Positions 34,538 through 45,363 of a DNA stretch of 64,000 nucleotides are shown here, piece by piece. How positions within the stretch are numbered: the first letter of the stretch is position 1; every line of letters starts with the position of its first letter. Both the position numbers and the translations under genes were made by a program. Source of the stretch: Edwardsiella hoshinae NBRC 105699 = ATCC 33379 (GTDB taxonomy: Bacteria > Pseudomonadota > Gammaproteobacteria > Enterobacterales > Enterobacteriaceae); NCBI RefSeq assembly GCF_000474215.1, contig NZ_BAUC01000033.1:1-64000 (forward strand). The letters run 5' to 3'. The notes under the pieces are model-generated. The model was not told the origin of the DNA and ran no database searches. It worked only from the letters and a program-made list of their open reading frames with translations.

Positions 34538-36862
34538 TCAGTTCACCGATTCCTCGCCGCCGGATGGGGCGCTAGCGGCGGAGATCGCATCATTTTGGCG
34601 ATAAGCGGCGATGATCGCCTGGCCGAGCGCCAACGCGCCGTCGCCGGCGGGTAGACGTTGCGGCAGCAACAGGCGGAAGTCCGCCAGGCGCGCCTGCAAC
34701 AACTGGCGCAGTAATCGATTGTGCAGCACCCCGCCCGACAATACCAGCGTTTGGCAGCCTTCCCGCGTGGCATGGTGGCGTAGCAAGGCCGCCAGTCCGT
34801 CGGCCAGCGCGCGGTGGAAAGCCAAGGCCCGCAGCGGTACTGGCGCCTGCCAACTGAGCCAGTCGTGCCAGAAAGCGCCCATCGCCAACTCCCCCTGCTC
34901 GTCGAGCGTCAAGGTGATAGGCGTCGCTTGCGGCCAGGCCTGCCAGGCTTGCGCCTCCAGACGGCAAGCCGCCTCGCCTTCGAAGCTGATCGCCTCGTGG
35001 CAGATGCCTAATGCCGCCGCTGCCGCGTCGAACAGGCGGCCGCAGGAGGAGGCGCGCGGACAGTTGAGGCCACGTGCGATCGCCTGAGCCAGTAACGGCC
35101 AGTTCTTCTGCTGTATCCCGTGCGTCTCCGGGTAGCGTTGCCAGTCGGGGAGGAAGCGTAACAGCTGTGCCAACAGGTTACGCCAGGGCTGGCGGGCGGC
35201 CAGATCCCCGCCAGGCAGTGCCACCGCCGGCAGACCGCCTAGCCGAGTATAACCACGGTAGTCGACGCGCAGGCATTCGCCCCCCCAGAACTCGCCCGCC
35301 TCACCGTAGCCGATGCCGTCCAACGCCAGGCCGATCAGCGGAGTCTGTTGCGGGAGAATGCCATGCTCGGCCATGCAGGCGACCAGGTGGGCGTGGTGGT
35401 GTTGCACCGAGATCAACGGTAGCGCCTGCTGCTCGGCCAACTGCTGTGCCAGGCGGCGACTGTGATAGCCAGGGTGGCGGTCACAGGCGATGGCCTGGGG
35501 CGTGAACTGGTAGATCTGTTGCAGCAGTTGCCAGGTTTGTTGCATCTGCTGCTGGATACGCGCCTCCCCCAAATCACCGAGGTGTTGGCTGAGTAGGGCG
35601 CGCCCCTTGTGTAGCAGGCAGAAGGTATTTTTCAGATCGCCGCCGACGGCGGCCACATCGGGCAACCGCTGAAAGGCCTCGGGGAGATCGAGCGTATCCG
35701 GCACGTAGCCGCGCGCTCGGCGTAGCATTTCGCTGCCGTCGGGATGGTAGCGCAGCAACGAATCGTCGGCGCGTTGCACGATGTCGCGGTTATGCAGTAG
35801 CCACAGATCGGCGATGCCGTCCAGATCGTGCAATGCCTGCTCATTGCTCAATGCCGGTGGTTGACCGCTGGCATTACCCGAGGTCATTACCAGCGGACGG
35901 TCGAGACGCGCCAGCAGCAGATGGTGTAGCGGGGTGCTGGGCAGCATCACACCGACTTCGTCCAGGCCGGGCGCCACACCTGCGGGCAGCGCACTAGAGG
36001 CAGGGATCAGGACGATGGGGGCCGCGGGGCTGCGCAATAGGGCGAGCAGTCCCGCGTCTGGCGCGTTACGAGCATAACGCGTCAGCCACGTCGTATCGGG
36101 CAGCATCAGGGCCAGGGGCTTCGTCGGACGTCGTTTACGGGCGCGCAGACGGGCGATGGCGTCGGCATTGCTGGCGTCACAGGCGAGGTGAAAGCCGCCT
36201 AATCCCTTGATGGCGACGATACCTCCATGCTCTAGTACCTGGGTGACGGCCTGCCAGGCTGCCTCGCCGTCGAGCCGAGCTTGTCCGCCGGCCTCACAAC
36301 TCCACAGCGTCGGGCCGCATAGGGCGCAGGCGGTCGGCTGGGCGTGAAAGCGGCGATCGGCAGGATCGGCGTATTCGCGCGCGCAGGCCGGGCACAGCGG
36401 GAAATCGGCCATGGCGGTATAAGGACGGTCGTAGGGCATGCGGCGGATGATGGTGAAGCGTGGGCCGCAATGCGTGCAGTTGATAAAGGGGTAGCCGTAA
36501 CGCCGATTGTGCGGATCGCGCATCTCCGCCAGACAATGCGGGCAGGTGGCAGCGTCGGGCACGATCTGCGTATCCATGGCGCCCTGTCGGCTTTCGACGA
36601 TGCGAAAACCGTCGGCGGGACACGTCGGCCAGGGCTGTGGCTCAATGCTATCGATGCGCGCCAGCGGTGGGCAATCGGCATGCAATCGTTGGCAGAGCGC
36701 CGCGAGATCCACGGGGAGGCGTACCACTAACCAGACGCCGCCGGCATCGTTGCTGACTTCGCCATGCAGCCCCATCTGGTGGGCTATCTGCCAGACATAG
36801 GGGCGAAAGCCGACCCCCTGAACCTTTCCTTTTATCCGTAGTGCGATGGCGTTGTGTTCCAA
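34538..36862 (-). CDS. hypF: HypF, carbamoyltransferase for cyanide ligand synthesis
   Basis: A 774-residue protein. Domains in order: acylphosphatase ([14 protein letters not shown], residues about 10-90), two zinc-finger pairs ([30 protein letters not shown], about 105-185), YrdC-like domain ([16 protein letters not shown], about 200-380) and a Kae1-like C-terminal domain ([42 protein letters not shown]). It transfers carbamoyl from carbamoyl phosphate to the HypE C-terminal Cys. Length is like E. coli HypF (750). In E. coli hydN-hypF form an operon; here the order is kept with a 300-base gap. Confidence 0.97.
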   Translation of the reverse strand: MEHNAIALRIKGKVQGVGFRPYVWQIAHQMGLHGEVSNDAGGVWLVVRLPVDLAALCQRLHADCPPLARIDSIEPQPWPTCPADGFRIVESRQGAMDTQIVPDAATCPHCLAEMRDPHNRRYGYPFINCTHCGPRFTIIRRMPYDRPYTAMADFPLCPACAREYADPADRRFHAQPTACALCGPTLWSCEAGGQARLDGEAAWQAVTQVLEHGGIVAIKGLGGFHLACDASNADAIARLRARKRRPTKPLALMLPDTTWLTRYARNAPDAGLLALLRSPAAPIVLIPASSALPAGVAPGLDEVGVMLPSTPLHHLLLARLDRPLVMTSGNASGQPPALSNEQALHDLDGIADLWLLHNRDIVQRADDSLLRYHPDGSEMLRRARGYVPDTLDLPEAFQRLPDVAAVGGDLKNTFCLLHKGRALLSQHLGDLGEARIQQQMQQTWQLLQQIYQFTPQAIACDRHPGYHSRRLAQQLAEQQALPLISVQHHHAHLVACMAEHGILPQQTPLIGLALDGIGYGEAGEFWGGECLRVDYRGYTRLGGLPAVALPGGDLAARQPWRNLLAQLLRFLPDWQRYPETHGIQQKNWPLLAQAIARGLNCPRASSCGRLFDAAAAALGICHEAISFEGEAACRLEAQAWQAWPQATPITLTLDEQGELAMGAFWHDWLSWQAPVPLRALAFHRALADGLAALLRHHATREGCQTLVLSGGVLHNRLLRQLLQARLADFRLLLPQRLPAGDGALALGQAIIAAYRQNDAISAASAPSGGEESVN

Positions 36863-37127
36863 AAAATAACTCCGTGCCAGCGCGCCGTGGGGCTGGCGAG
36901 GTTGCGAGGTGAGCGGGAAGCGCGGCGCGGTGTCCTGCCGCTGAGGACGACCGTCTAGCGATGGCGGCGGTCTGCCCGCGTGCTAGCAGGCAGCCTACAC
37001 GCAAATCGCGCCATGTTAAATAAAGCGAACGGTGAATAAATTGTCGCAAATGGGCCGGGGAAGATGCAATGCGGTATGTCATATCTGCGGGATGGCTCGC
37101 GCTTTAGCCTGGGGCGAGGAACCCACG
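36863..37127. other. Gap between hydN and hypF, possible hypF promoter
   Basis: 265 bases. I searched for the GG-N10-GC sigma-54 pattern on the minus strand and for the 16-bp palindrome, and found no convincing copy. AT-rich at 37015-37040. Confidence 0.4.
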
Positions 37128-37153
37128 CCGCCGCGCAACGCGTCGCGCGGCGG
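37128..37153 (-). terminator. GC-rich stem-loop after hydN
   Basis: CCGCCGCGC and GCGCGGCGG form a perfect 9-bp stem with an 8-base loop, 13 bases past the hydN stop. No T-run follows, so read-through into hypF is plausible. Confidence 0.5.
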
Positions 37154-37165
37154 GGAAGGCGGCAA

Positions 37166-37708
37166 TTACAGCAGATCGCCGAGATTGTCGAAGGCCGCTC
37201 GTTGGCGGCGCTCTTGGATCAGCGCCTGCATGGCATTGCGGTCGATCAGGCGTAGCGCCTCGGTGGGGCAGGCCTCCACGCAGGCGGGGCCATTGGCGCG
37301 CTGGTGGCACAGATCGCACTTATTGGCCTCGGCCTTGCTGCCGCTGAGGCAACCCTGACTGCCATAACGTTGCGTCACCGCCGTGGTGACCACCTCCATG
37401 GTGCCGTAGGGGCAGGCGACCACGCAGGTCTTACAACCGATACATTTCTCCTGGTCAACGCAGATAAAGTCCTGTTGACGACTGATGGCGCCATTGGGGC
37501 AGACGTTGGCACAGGGGGCATCTTCGCACTGGCGGCAGAGAATGGCCGTGCTGATGTTGTCTCCCTTGATGACGTGAATGCGCGGGGTGAAGTTGTCGCG
37601 GCTGAGGTTATGCAGCTCGCTCTCGTCCCGGTGGGCCATGACGCAGGCGATTTCGCAGGTACGGCAGCCGATGCATTTCTTGGGATCCGCAATGACAAAC
37701 CGATTCAT
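37166..37708 (-). CDS. hydN: HydN, ferredoxin-type 4Fe-4S electron transfer protein
   Basis: 180 residues with four Cys clusters: CIGCRTCEIACVMAH, CRQCEDAPCANVCP, CIGCKTCVVACPYG and CDLCHQR with CVEACP. This is the layout of HydN/HycB-type proteins with four 4Fe-4S centres. In E. coli HydN supports formate dehydrogenase H activity. It lies 181 bases after fdhF on the same strand; a 7-bp hairpin at 37756-37779 lies in that gap. It is a paralogue of HycB, both starting MNRFVIADP. Confidence 0.93.
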   Translation of the reverse strand: MNRFVIADPKKCIGCRTCEIACVMAHRDESELHNLSRDNFTPRIHVIKGDNISTAILCRQCEDAPCANVCPNGAISRQQDFICVDQEKCIGCKTCVVACPYGTMEVVTTAVTQRYGSQGCLSGSKAEANKCDLCHQRANGPACVEACPTEALRLIDRNAMQALIQERRQRAAFDNLGDLL

Positions 37709-37889
37709 TCAAGTACTCCCGATATCGTTATAGTGTCGCGCCGTGTCGCCCGACGGGCGGGACATAGACCGTTCCCGCCGGGCGGCGATTATCAAAAGTG
37801 ATACGCGGCGTGTTAGTTTGATACGGTGCCGCATACCCCGTTGATAAGTCATTTAAAGGCGCGTTATTGTTTTGAGAGCCATCGGCCCG

Positions 37890-40034
37890 TCAACCCTCTG
37901 CGCTTTCGCGTAGATGACGCTTGATGTTGTCGTACTCACGGACCACATAGGCCTCCGCCGCCGACTGATCGGCGATGGCTTCCAGCGTGACGGCGCAGTA
38001 CTTGTATTCCGGCGTCTTGGTGATCGGGCTCAGGTTCTCGGCGACCAGTTCGTTACAGGCGCCGATCCACCATTGGTAGGTCATGTAGACCGCCCCGCGG
38101 TTGGCGCGTTCGCTGACGGACGCCCGGCTGATGACCTTACCTTGGCGTGAGCGGATCCACACCAGATCTTGATCGCGGATGCCAAAGGTCTTGGCGTCCT
38201 CGCGGTTGATCTGGACGTAACCCGGCTCGTCGGCGAGCGCGGCCAACGCCTTACAGTTACCGGTCATGGAGCGGCAGGAGTAATGACCGACTTCACGTAC
38301 CGTCGCCAGTACCAGCGGATAGTCGTCGCTGACGCGATCGATCGGCGGACGCCATTCGCAGGTGAAGAACTGGCCTTTGCCGTTCGGCGTATCGAACTTG
38401 CCGCCCTGATACAGATATTGCGTACCGGGGCTGTCCAGGGTCGGGCACGGCCACTGAACATAGGCCAGATCCGCCATCTTCTCGTAGGTGGCGCCGTAGT
38501 AGATCGGGCACAGCTCGCGCAACTCATCCCAAATTTCCTGGGTGTTGTTGTAATGCATCGGGTAACCCATCGCCGTCGACATCAGGCTGATGATCTCCCA
38601 GTCGCGTTTCACGTCCCCTACGGGCTCCACCGCCTTATAGAAGCGCTGGAAGCCGCGATCCGCCGAGGTATAGACCCCTTCATGCTCGCCCCAGCTGGTG
38701 GCCGGGAAGATCACGTCGGCGATGGCCGCCGTCTTGGTCATGAAGATATCTTGCACGATCAACAGTTCGAGCTGCTCGAAAGTGCGGCGAATGGTGGCCA
38801 GATCCGGTTCGGTTTGCAGCGGATCTTCGCCCATCACGTAGTGCGCCTTCAGCAGACCATGTTCGATGTTGTGCGGCACCTCGCTCAAGGCGTAGCCGAT
38901 CTTATCGTTCAGTTTTTCGACGCCCCAGGCCTGGGCGAACTTCTCCAACACGCCCGGCTGGTTGACGTACTGATAACCGGGGAAGGTGTTGGGCAGCGCG
39001 CCCATATCGCAGGCCCCCTGCACGTTGTTCTGGCCGCGCACCGGGCCGACGCCGACATAGGGTTTGCCCAGATTACCGGTCAGCAACGCGATGCTGGTCA
39101 GGGTGCGGACGGTCTCCACCCCTTGGTAGAACTGAGTGACCCCCATGCCCCACAAGATAGTGGCGGTCGGCGCCTTGGCATACATACGCGCCGTCTCGCG
39201 GATCATCTGCGCGCTGATACCGGTGATCTCTTCCACCGATTCAGGGGTGTAGGCGGCGACCAGATCGCGGAAGGTTTCGAACGCTTCCGTATGCTGTTCA
39301 ATGAACGCGCGGTCGTGCAGGTTTTCGGCGATGATCACCTGGGCCATGGCGTTCAGGAACGCGATGTTAGAGCCGTTTTTCAGCGCTACGTGAATATCGG
39401 CGATGCGCGCGGTTTCGATGCGCCGTGGATCGCAGACAATGATTTTTGCCCCTTTCGCTTTCGCCTTGATGATGCGGCGCGCGACGATGGGGTGAGAGTC
39501 CGCGGCGTTGTAGCCGAAGACAAAAATACAGTCGGTATCTTCAATTTCGACGATGGAGTTGCTCATGGCGCCGTTGCCGACCGATCGCTGCAGACCTGCA
39601 ACCGAAGGGCCGTGTCAGACGCGTGCGCAACAGTCGATATTATTGGTACCGATCGTCGCACGGGCAAACTTTTGCATCACGTAGTTGGCTTCGTTGCCGG
39701 GACCGCGCGATGAACCGGTGGTCATGATGGCATCGGGGCCGTACTTCGCTTTGATCGCCAATAGCCGGGAGCTGGCGAACTCGATCGCTTCGTCCCAGGA
39801 AACCGCTTCCAGTTTGCCGCCGCGTTCGCGACGGATCATCGGTGACTTCAGGCGAGGCGTCAGGATCTTGGTGTCGTGGATAAAATCCCAGCCGTAATAC
39901 CCTTTCAGGCACAGCTCACCCTGGTTCGTCACGCCATTCGCTCCTTCGGCGCGAATGATCCTGCCGTTATCCACCACCAGGTTGATTTTGCAACCTGAGG
40001 CGCAATAAGGGCAGACCGTGATGACTTTTTTCAT
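37890..40034 (-). CDS. fdhF: Formate dehydrogenase H with selenocysteine (in-frame TGA read through)
   Basis: 714 residues including selenocysteine at position 140. The in-frame TGA is at 39615-39617 between NNIDCCARV and HGPSVAGLQ, exactly where E. coli FdhF has Sec140 followed by the essential His141. N-terminal CPYCASGC binds the 4Fe-4S cluster; molybdopterin-binding motifs follow. Length matches E. coli FdhF (715). The ATG at 40034 has GGAG 8 bases upstream; an ATG at 40040 is too close. FdhF oxidises formate to CO2 in the formate hydrogenlyase complex. Gene callers will split it in two; it is not a pseudogene. Confidence 0.97.
39577..39617 (-). promoter_or_regulatory. Bacterial SECIS element of fdhF
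   Basis: The TGA is followed by CACGGCCCTTCGGTTGCA, then GGTCTGCA. The apical stem TGCA-GGTC-TGCA is the SelB-binding loop known from E. coli fdhF, and the whole element differs from it at only a few bases. Confidence 0.9.
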
Positions 40035-40180
40035 CAACATTGCTCCTATTATTATGACCACCGGTGGGCTGTGGCCCATCCGATGTAACGATGCTACAGA
40101 GAGCCGGGGCGCATCGCGTAGCCTCCCCGCCAGTGATGAGCGGCGTTGTGACCTTTCCGCCGCGCTCTTCCGTTTATACA

Positions 40181-40196
40181 TGCATGATGCGTGCCA
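40181..40196 (-). promoter_or_regulatory. Sigma-54 promoter of fdhF
   Basis: On the minus strand TGGCAC-GCATCA-TGCA, a near-perfect consensus with GG and GC 10 bases apart. It predicts a leader of about 135 bases. Confidence 0.85.
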
Positions 40197-40288
40197 GGTT
40201 TTCCCATCAAGCCAAGTGGCTTAATTGCCTGAACTATAAAGGCAGGCGGGGGAAGCGCGTGATGATCCGCATCAAAGTGCCGACGGAC

Positions 40289-40304
40289 TCGACAAAAGTG
40301 TCGA
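40289..40304. promoter_or_regulatory. 16-bp palindrome, candidate FhlA site for fdhF
   Basis: TCGACA-AAAG-TGTCGA, a perfect inverted repeat centred about 102 bases upstream of the fdhF -24 element and just past the hycI stop. Confidence 0.75.
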
Positions 40305-40321
40305 CCCCGTCGGCGGTTGAC

Positions 40322-40807
40322 TCAGCGGATGACCTGGTCATCCGGTACTGCCAGGCGAGCGATGCCGCCATCCTCCCCCCAGTGGTGCAGACGCTGATAC
40401 AAGGCTTCGACCGCCTCTTTCACCGGCTGCATCATCGGGGCATAGAAGGCGACGATGGCCGGTTGGATGCCGATGAAGGTGATGTCGGCGACATCCTCGC
40501 GCAACTGGGCTATCAGGTAGCTGAGTGGCAGATTATGGGTGGTGACGATAAACAACTCGGCGATGTCGCGCTCGTCGATGATGCGCATTTCGCCCGGCTC
40601 CAGTCCCATCTCCGTCGCATCGACGATCAGCAGTTTGTCGGGCCGCAGTTCACGGATCTGGTGAGCGTAACTCTCCGGGCTACTGCCGCCATCGATGACT
40701 CGCCAACCGGGGATCGGGTGCCCGCACAGTTTCTCGGCTAGCAGCGGCCCGGCGCCGTCGTCGCCCATCATGCTGTTACCTACACACAGGATAAGATTGT
40801 CAGCCAT
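40322..40807 (-). CDS. hycI: HycI, endopeptidase that matures HycE
   Basis: 161 residues of the hydrogenase maturation protease family: ILCVGNSMMGDDGAGP with the nickel-sensing Asp, IVDATEMGL, and FIVTTHNLPLSYL. It removes the C-terminal tail of HycE after nickel insertion. Its ATG overlaps the end of hycH by 8 bases. It is the last gene of the hyc operon. Near the length of E. coli HycI (156). Confidence 0.95.
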   Translation of the reverse strand: MADNLILCVGNSMMGDDGAGPLLAEKLCGHPIPGWRVIDGGSSPESYAHQIRELRPDKLLIVDATEMGLEPGEMRIIDERDIAELFIVTTHNLPLSYLIAQLREDVADITFIGIQPAIVAFYAPMMQPVKEAVEALYQRLHHWGEDGGIARLAVPDDQVIR

Positions 40808-41243
40808 TGTGTCGTTTCACCATCAGATAGATTGTCGGTTCATTCTCAATCAGTCGTAGAGTCTCGATCAGACTGTGACTCCACGCCTGTTGCTGAGCGC
40901 TCATTGCCGGCAGCGCGCGATCCAGTGCGCAGGCCAACAGGTGGGTGTGACTGCTGTCGATGGTGATCTCGCCGAAACGCAGCAGCCCCGTCAGTTTGCG
41001 CCGCGCCGCGCCATCCGCCAGTTGGCCTATCCAGGCGCGGTAGTCGCTCAGCGACAGCGAAAGGCAGGGCTTCAGGCAGTCGATCACCCCCAGGTGGTGG
41101 CCGATGGCCAGGCTGTAGTAGATCACCTCGCGCGCCGCTGGTGGCGTCGCCGCCTCCTCGTCGGCCTGTTGAACAAACTTGGCGTTGAGGATGTGGAACA
41201 CCACCGTCGGATCGGGGAAGTAGGCGGCGGCACGATCGGTCAT
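40800..41243 (-). CDS. hycH: HycH, hydrogenase 3 assembly protein
   Basis: 147 residues (E. coli 136). Conserved parts include [30 protein letters not shown] and [18 protein letters not shown]. HycH is needed for maturation of hydrogenase 3 but is not part of the final complex. ATGA overlap with hycG and 8-base overlap with hycI indicate coupled translation. Confidence 0.93.
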   Translation of the reverse strand: MTDRAAAYFPDPTVVFHILNAKFVQQADEEAATPPAAREVIYYSLAIGHHLGVIDCLKPCLSLSLSDYRAWIGQLADGAARRKLTGLLRFGEITIDSSHTHLLACALDRALPAMSAQQQAWSHSLIETLRLIENEPTIYLMVKRHNG

Positions 41244-42064
41244 TGTCCGCCTCCGTTTTGGCCCGCTTGGTTGCAGACCTGTAGCAGGCGGCCCATCACT
41301 TCACTCAGGCGGGGATCGTTTTCGTCGGCCAGGAAACGCGCCAAGCGCTCCTCCACGCTCAGCGCATCGCGCCTGGCCAACAGGGTCATGAATTTGTCGG
41401 CTAACTGGCGGCCATAGCGGTAGCCGGACATGCGTCGGGCCTCGCGGTCGATCAACACCCGGAGCGGCTGCGGGATCGCCGGATGCAGGATGGCGGCCTG
41501 TTCGTCCTCTCCTTGTCGATGGTGCTCCGCCTTGAGCTTTTGATCCAGCAGGCCGAGGGCGACGGCGAAGCCATACAGCGTCGCCGCCGGTGTCGGCGGG
41601 CAACCGGGGATGTAGACATCCACCGGGACGATCTTGTCGGTGCCACCCCAGACGCAGTAAAGATCGTGGAAGATGCCACCGCTACAGCCACAGGCACCAT
41701 ATGAAATCACGATCTTGGGATCGGGCGTCGATTGGTAGGCGCGTAGCGCCGGGACGCGCATCGCGCGGGTGACCGCGCCGGTAAACAGCAAGATGTCGGC
41801 GTGGCGAGGCGAGGCCACCACCTTGATGCCGAAGCGTTCGGCATCGAATAGCGGCGAGATGGCGGCGAAGATCTCGATTTCGCAGCCGTTGCAGCCGCCG
41901 CAGTCGACGCGATAGACATAGGCGGAGCGGCGGATGTCCTTGAGCAGGGTCTGCTTCAGGCGTGCGGCCTGCTCATCCAGGGTGAGCGGGATAGGCTGAC
42001 CGTTGGTGTCGCGTGGGCCGATCAGGTTGTCTTGGGCGGACGGGGTCGGGATGATGTGGCTCAT
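41240..42064 (-). CDS. hycG: HycG, small subunit of hydrogenase 3
   Basis: 274 residues (E. coli 255). The proximal 4Fe-4S ligands are in [31 protein letters not shown] and IPGCPPTP, as in NuoB-like hydrogenase small subunits. The C-terminal 100 residues are a Hyc-specific extension. It passes electrons from HycF to the NiFe site in HycE. Overlaps hycF and hycH by ATGA junctions. Confidence 0.96.
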   Translation of the reverse strand: MSHIIPTPSAQDNLIGPRDTNGQPIPLTLDEQAARLKQTLLKDIRRSAYVYRVDCGGCNGCEIEIFAAISPLFDAERFGIKVVASPRHADILLFTGAVTRAMRVPALRAYQSTPDPKIVISYGACGCSGGIFHDLYCVWGGTDKIVPVDVYIPGCPPTPAATLYGFAVALGLLDQKLKAEHHRQGEDEQAAILHPAIPQPLRVLIDREARRMSGYRYGRQLADKFMTLLARRDALSVEERLARFLADENDPRLSEVMGRLLQVCNQAGQNGGGQ

Positions 42065-42618
42065 TGTGACGCCTCCGGCATCAGGTGACGGCTCAGGGTA
42101 ATGCGGGTCGTCGGGATGGTGTTGTTTTTCTGCTTACACGCCGGGCAGGTTTCGAACTGGGCGCGGCGCGCCTCGGCCTGTTCGGCGCTGAGTTGGCCGG
42201 CCTGCACCAGCAGGGCCATGGCGTAGTCGATCTCTTTTTGGGCGGCGTAGGGGGCTCCGCACTCGACACAGCGGCAGATGGCGAAGTCGGCGGACTGTTG
42301 CAGATCCGCCTTGTGCCACACCGCCAGCTCAAACTCCGGCGACAGCACGATGGCGGCGGTGGGGCAGACCTCCTCGCAGCGAGCGCAGAAGATGCAGCGC
42401 CCCAAGTTAAGCGACCAGCGGCGAACGCCGTTGGCGACGTCGTTCTCCATGGTCAGCGCGTTGGCCGGACAGGCGGCGGTGCAGGCACCGCAGGCGATAC
42501 ACTGGCTGGCGTCATACTGTGGTTTGCCGCGAAAGTTGGGGTCGACCGCCAGCGGCCGCGTCGGGTAGGCGACGGTGGCATGGCGATGCCGTAGCGCGGT
42601 TTTGAGTAGTTTCAACAT
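42061..42618 (-). CDS. hycF: HycF, 4Fe-4S ferredoxin-like subunit of formate hydrogenlyase
   Basis: 185 residues (E. coli 180). Two 4Fe-4S motifs [16 protein letters not shown] and [16 protein letters not shown] resemble NuoI. A C-terminal CRCVECG and CPACKQK pair may bind another metal. It links HycB to HycG in the peripheral arm. It follows hycE after 19 bases. Confidence 0.96.
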   Translation of the reverse strand: MLKLLKTALRHRHATVAYPTRPLAVDPNFRGKPQYDASQCIACGACTAACPANALTMENDVANGVRRWSLNLGRCIFCARCEEVCPTAAIVLSPEFELAVWHKADLQQSADFAICRCVECGAPYAAQKEIDYAMALLVQAGQLSAEQAEARRAQFETCPACKQKNNTIPTTRITLSRHLMPEASQ

Positions 42619-42637
42619 GATTTCAGGTCTCCGGCGA

Positions 42638-44338
42638 TCACTTCAGCGGTGAATCCTTGCGCTCCAGTCCGTAGCGCTCGATCTCCTTGTAGGGCACCGT
42701 CACCGATTTGCGGCGATTGACGTCCACCAGGGTGACGCGGTCGGTACAGGAGTAGCAGGGGTCGAGGCTGCCGATGATCAGCGGAGCATCGGACACGGTG
42801 TTGCCGCGCAGCATGTAGCGTAGCGTCGGCCAGTTGGCGTAGGTCGCCGCCCGGCAGCGCCAGCGGTACAGCTTCTGGTTGTCACCGGTCATCGACCAGT
42901 GGATGTCGTCGCCGCGCGGGGCCTCGGTGAAGCCCAGGGCGAAGCGCTGCGGCACATAGGTGAAGCCTTCGACGGCCAGCGGGCCACCCGGCAGGTTGTC
43001 CAGGCCGAACTCGATCATGTTGAGGGCGGTGAATACCTCGTTGATGCGCACCTTGACGCGAGAGATGACGTCGCATCCCTGTTCGCTGTGTACCTCCATC
43101 GGCAGGAGATCGTAGCCGGCAAACGGATGATCGGCCCGAGTGTCGCGCGCATGGCCGCTGGCGCGCACCATCGGGCCGACATTACTGAAGTCGCGTGCGA
43201 TCTGCGGGTCGAGACGGCCAATACCGACGGTACGCTGCTCGATGTTGGGGGTGCTGAACAGGATGTCGACTAACGTTTTTACCTCGGCGCGCATTTCGGC
43301 AGCCAGTTGGCGTGTGGCGATCATATCCGCTTTCAGCATGTCGCGGCGGATGCCGCCTATCAGGTTCAGACCGTAGGTCTTACGCGCGCCGGTGAGAATT
43401 TCGGCCATCTTCATTGATTTTTCACGCACCCGGAAGAATTGCATAAATCCGGAATCAAAACCGACAAAGTGACAGGAGAGCCCCAGATTGAGCAGGTGGC
43501 TGTGCAGACGCTCAATCTCCAGCAGAATGGCGCGGATGGCCTTGGCGCGCAGCGGTACCTCGATACCCAACGCGTTTTCCACCGAACTGGTATAGGCGGT
43601 GCTGTGGGCGAAGCCGCAGATGCCACAGACGCGATCGGAGAGGAAGGTGACTTCGTTATATCCCATGCGGGTCTCCGCCAGCTTCTCCATGCCGCGATGG
43701 ACATAGAACAGGCGGTAATCGGCATCGACGATATCTTCGCCGTCGACGAACAGGCGGAAGTGGCCCGGCTCGTCGGAGGTGATGTGCAGCGGGCCGATGG
43801 GAACGATCTTACCGCTGCCGCTCTCGTTAACGAAGGGGTAGGTTTCCCGATCGGTGGTCGGTGCCGGACGCTGGCGATAGTCCATGGCGTCTTTCCGCAG
43901 CGGATAGAGATCGTCCGGCCAGTCATCCGGTAGCACCAGGCGGCGTTCGTCTGGCAAGCCGACGGCGATCAGACCATACATGTCGCGTACCTCGCGTTCG
44001 CCCCACACGGCGGCGGGGACACGCGGCGTAACCGAGGGATATTCACGGGTGTTGGCGTCGACCAGAGCCTTGACGGTGATCCAGCACTTGGTACCGCGCT
44101 CCATCGACAGGACATAGTAGACCGCGTAGCTACCGCACAGCGGGCGCTCGTCGTTGCCAAATAGGACCGAGAGCCAGCCGCCTTGTTGGTAGTACAGGTA
44201 CTCGACCACCTCCGGCAACATGCCGGTCTTTACCGTGATGGTCGCCTGGGTTGCGGTCTGCCAGCTCTCGTCGACGAGGGCGTGGGGGAACTGCTGGCGT
44301 AGCGCCGCAATGTAGTGTTGTCCGATGTGTTGAGTCAT
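42638..44338 (-). CDS. hycE: HycE, NiFe large subunit of hydrogenase 3
   Basis: 566 residues (E. coli 569) from the ATG at 44338; the frame runs 26 codons further up to a GTG with no ribosome site. The N-terminal 170 residues are NuoC-like; the rest is NuoD/hydrogenase-like. Nickel ligands are in DRVCGICGFAHS and DPCYSCTDR. The tail VTLVDVNRRK to the end follows the Arg where HycI cuts in E. coli. It reduces protons to H2 with electrons from formate. An 80-base gap separates it from hycD. Confidence 0.97.
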   Translation of the reverse strand: MTQHIGQHYIAALRQQFPHALVDESWQTATQATITVKTGMLPEVVEYLYYQQGGWLSVLFGNDERPLCGSYAVYYVLSMERGTKCWITVKALVDANTREYPSVTPRVPAAVWGEREVRDMYGLIAVGLPDERRLVLPDDWPDDLYPLRKDAMDYRQRPAPTTDRETYPFVNESGSGKIVPIGPLHITSDEPGHFRLFVDGEDIVDADYRLFYVHRGMEKLAETRMGYNEVTFLSDRVCGICGFAHSTAYTSSVENALGIEVPLRAKAIRAILLEIERLHSHLLNLGLSCHFVGFDSGFMQFFRVREKSMKMAEILTGARKTYGLNLIGGIRRDMLKADMIATRQLAAEMRAEVKTLVDILFSTPNIEQRTVGIGRLDPQIARDFSNVGPMVRASGHARDTRADHPFAGYDLLPMEVHSEQGCDVISRVKVRINEVFTALNMIEFGLDNLPGGPLAVEGFTYVPQRFALGFTEAPRGDDIHWSMTGDNQKLYRWRCRAATYANWPTLRYMLRGNTVSDAPLIIGSLDPCYSCTDRVTLVDVNRRKSVTVPYKEIERYGLERKDSPLK

Positions 44339-44417
44339 TTTACTTTGCGGCCTTCTGAGTGAGGACGATGAAAAGAGAAACGGGTCGCCGGAAGAATAGG
44401 GTGTGTCATGGGGCACC

Positions 44418-45353
44418 TCACGCGATCAGCCAAGAGAAGAAGGCCAGCAGAGCCAGGCCAAAACCGGCCCAGGTGGTGTAACCGGTCTTCAGGAAGCGCA
44501 GGCGCGCCATGCTGTTTTCCAGCAGAGCGACGATGACAATGCCGACGAGCAGCTTCGCCAACGCGATCACTGTCGCCAGCAGCAGGGCGCCAGCACTCAG
44601 GGTGGCGCTCTGCCCCCAGGGCAAGAACACGGCGATAAACAGTTGCAGGACCACTAATTGTTTCAAGCCGATGCCCAGCTTGAGGATAGCCAGTCCCGGG
44701 CCGGCGTATTCGGTCAGCGGCCCCTCCTGGAGCTCCTGTTCGGCCTCGGCCAGGTCGAAGGGCAGCTTACCCATCTCGATAAAGGTGGCAAAGGCACAGG
44801 CCAGCAACGCCAGAGCCAGGGCCAACGAGGCGTGCTGCGGCCAGGCGCGGACATACTCGCCCATCAGCCCCAGGTTGCTGGAGCCGGCCAACAACGCGGT
44901 GACCCACAACGCCAGCATCAGGATCGGCTCGACCAAGATCCCCAGCAGGGATTCACGGCTGGCACCGATGGCTGTGAATGGGCTACCGGTATCCAGTCCT
45001 GCCAAGATGAAGAAGAAGCGGGCGACGGCGAACAGATAGACCAGGGTGACGACATCGCCCAACGCTGGCAGCGGGGTGCTGCGGGTGATCAGCGGCAGGG
45101 CGCTGGCGATGGTCAGCATGGTGCCGACCATGACGTAGGGCATCATCTGAAACAGCGCCCCGCTACACTGTGGCGCCATGTTCTGGCGACGCAGTAGCTT
45201 GGCGATATCGCGGTATTCTTGCAGAATGCCGGGGCCGCGCCGACTATGCATCCGCGCGCGCAAGACCCGCGAGATGCCACAGGCCAGCGGTGCCAGCGCC
45301 AGCAGAAGCAGCGCCTGGATCAGTGCCAGCAGTAGAATAGAAAGTGAACTCAT
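44418..45353 (-). CDS. hycD: HycD, membrane subunit of formate hydrogenlyase
   Basis: 311 residues (E. coli 307), NuoH-like with about eight membrane helices. RRGPGILQEYRDIAKLLRRQ and the EMGKLPFDLAEAEQELQEGPLTEY loop are the conserved contact with the peripheral arm. GAGGAG precedes three consecutive ATGs; the third, at 45353, has the best spacing. Follows hycC by 10 bases. Confidence 0.96.
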   Translation of the reverse strand: MSSLSILLLALIQALLLLALAPLACGISRVLRARMHSRRGPGILQEYRDIAKLLRRQNMAPQCSGALFQMMPYVMVGTMLTIASALPLITRSTPLPALGDVVTLVYLFAVARFFFILAGLDTGSPFTAIGASRESLLGILVEPILMLALWVTALLAGSSNLGLMGEYVRAWPQHASLALALALLACAFATFIEMGKLPFDLAEAEQELQEGPLTEYAGPGLAILKLGIGLKQLVVLQLFIAVFLPWGQSATLSAGALLLATVIALAKLLVGIVIVALLENSMARLRFLKTGYTTWAGFGLALLAFFSWLIA

Positions 45354-45363
45354 CATCATCTCC

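Noticed and set aside
36863..37165. Sigma-54 promoter for hypF
   Set aside because: The only GG-N10-GC match lacks the TGGCA context, and no activator palindrome is present.
39615..39617. In-frame TGA read as a nonsense mutation in fdhF
   Set aside because: SECIS hairpin, flanking active-site residues and full-length homology show a selenocysteine codon.
38169..39713. 514-codon open frame on the plus strand
   Set aside because: It is the antisense shadow of fdhF; GC-rich codon bias keeps the opposite frame open. No family resemblance.
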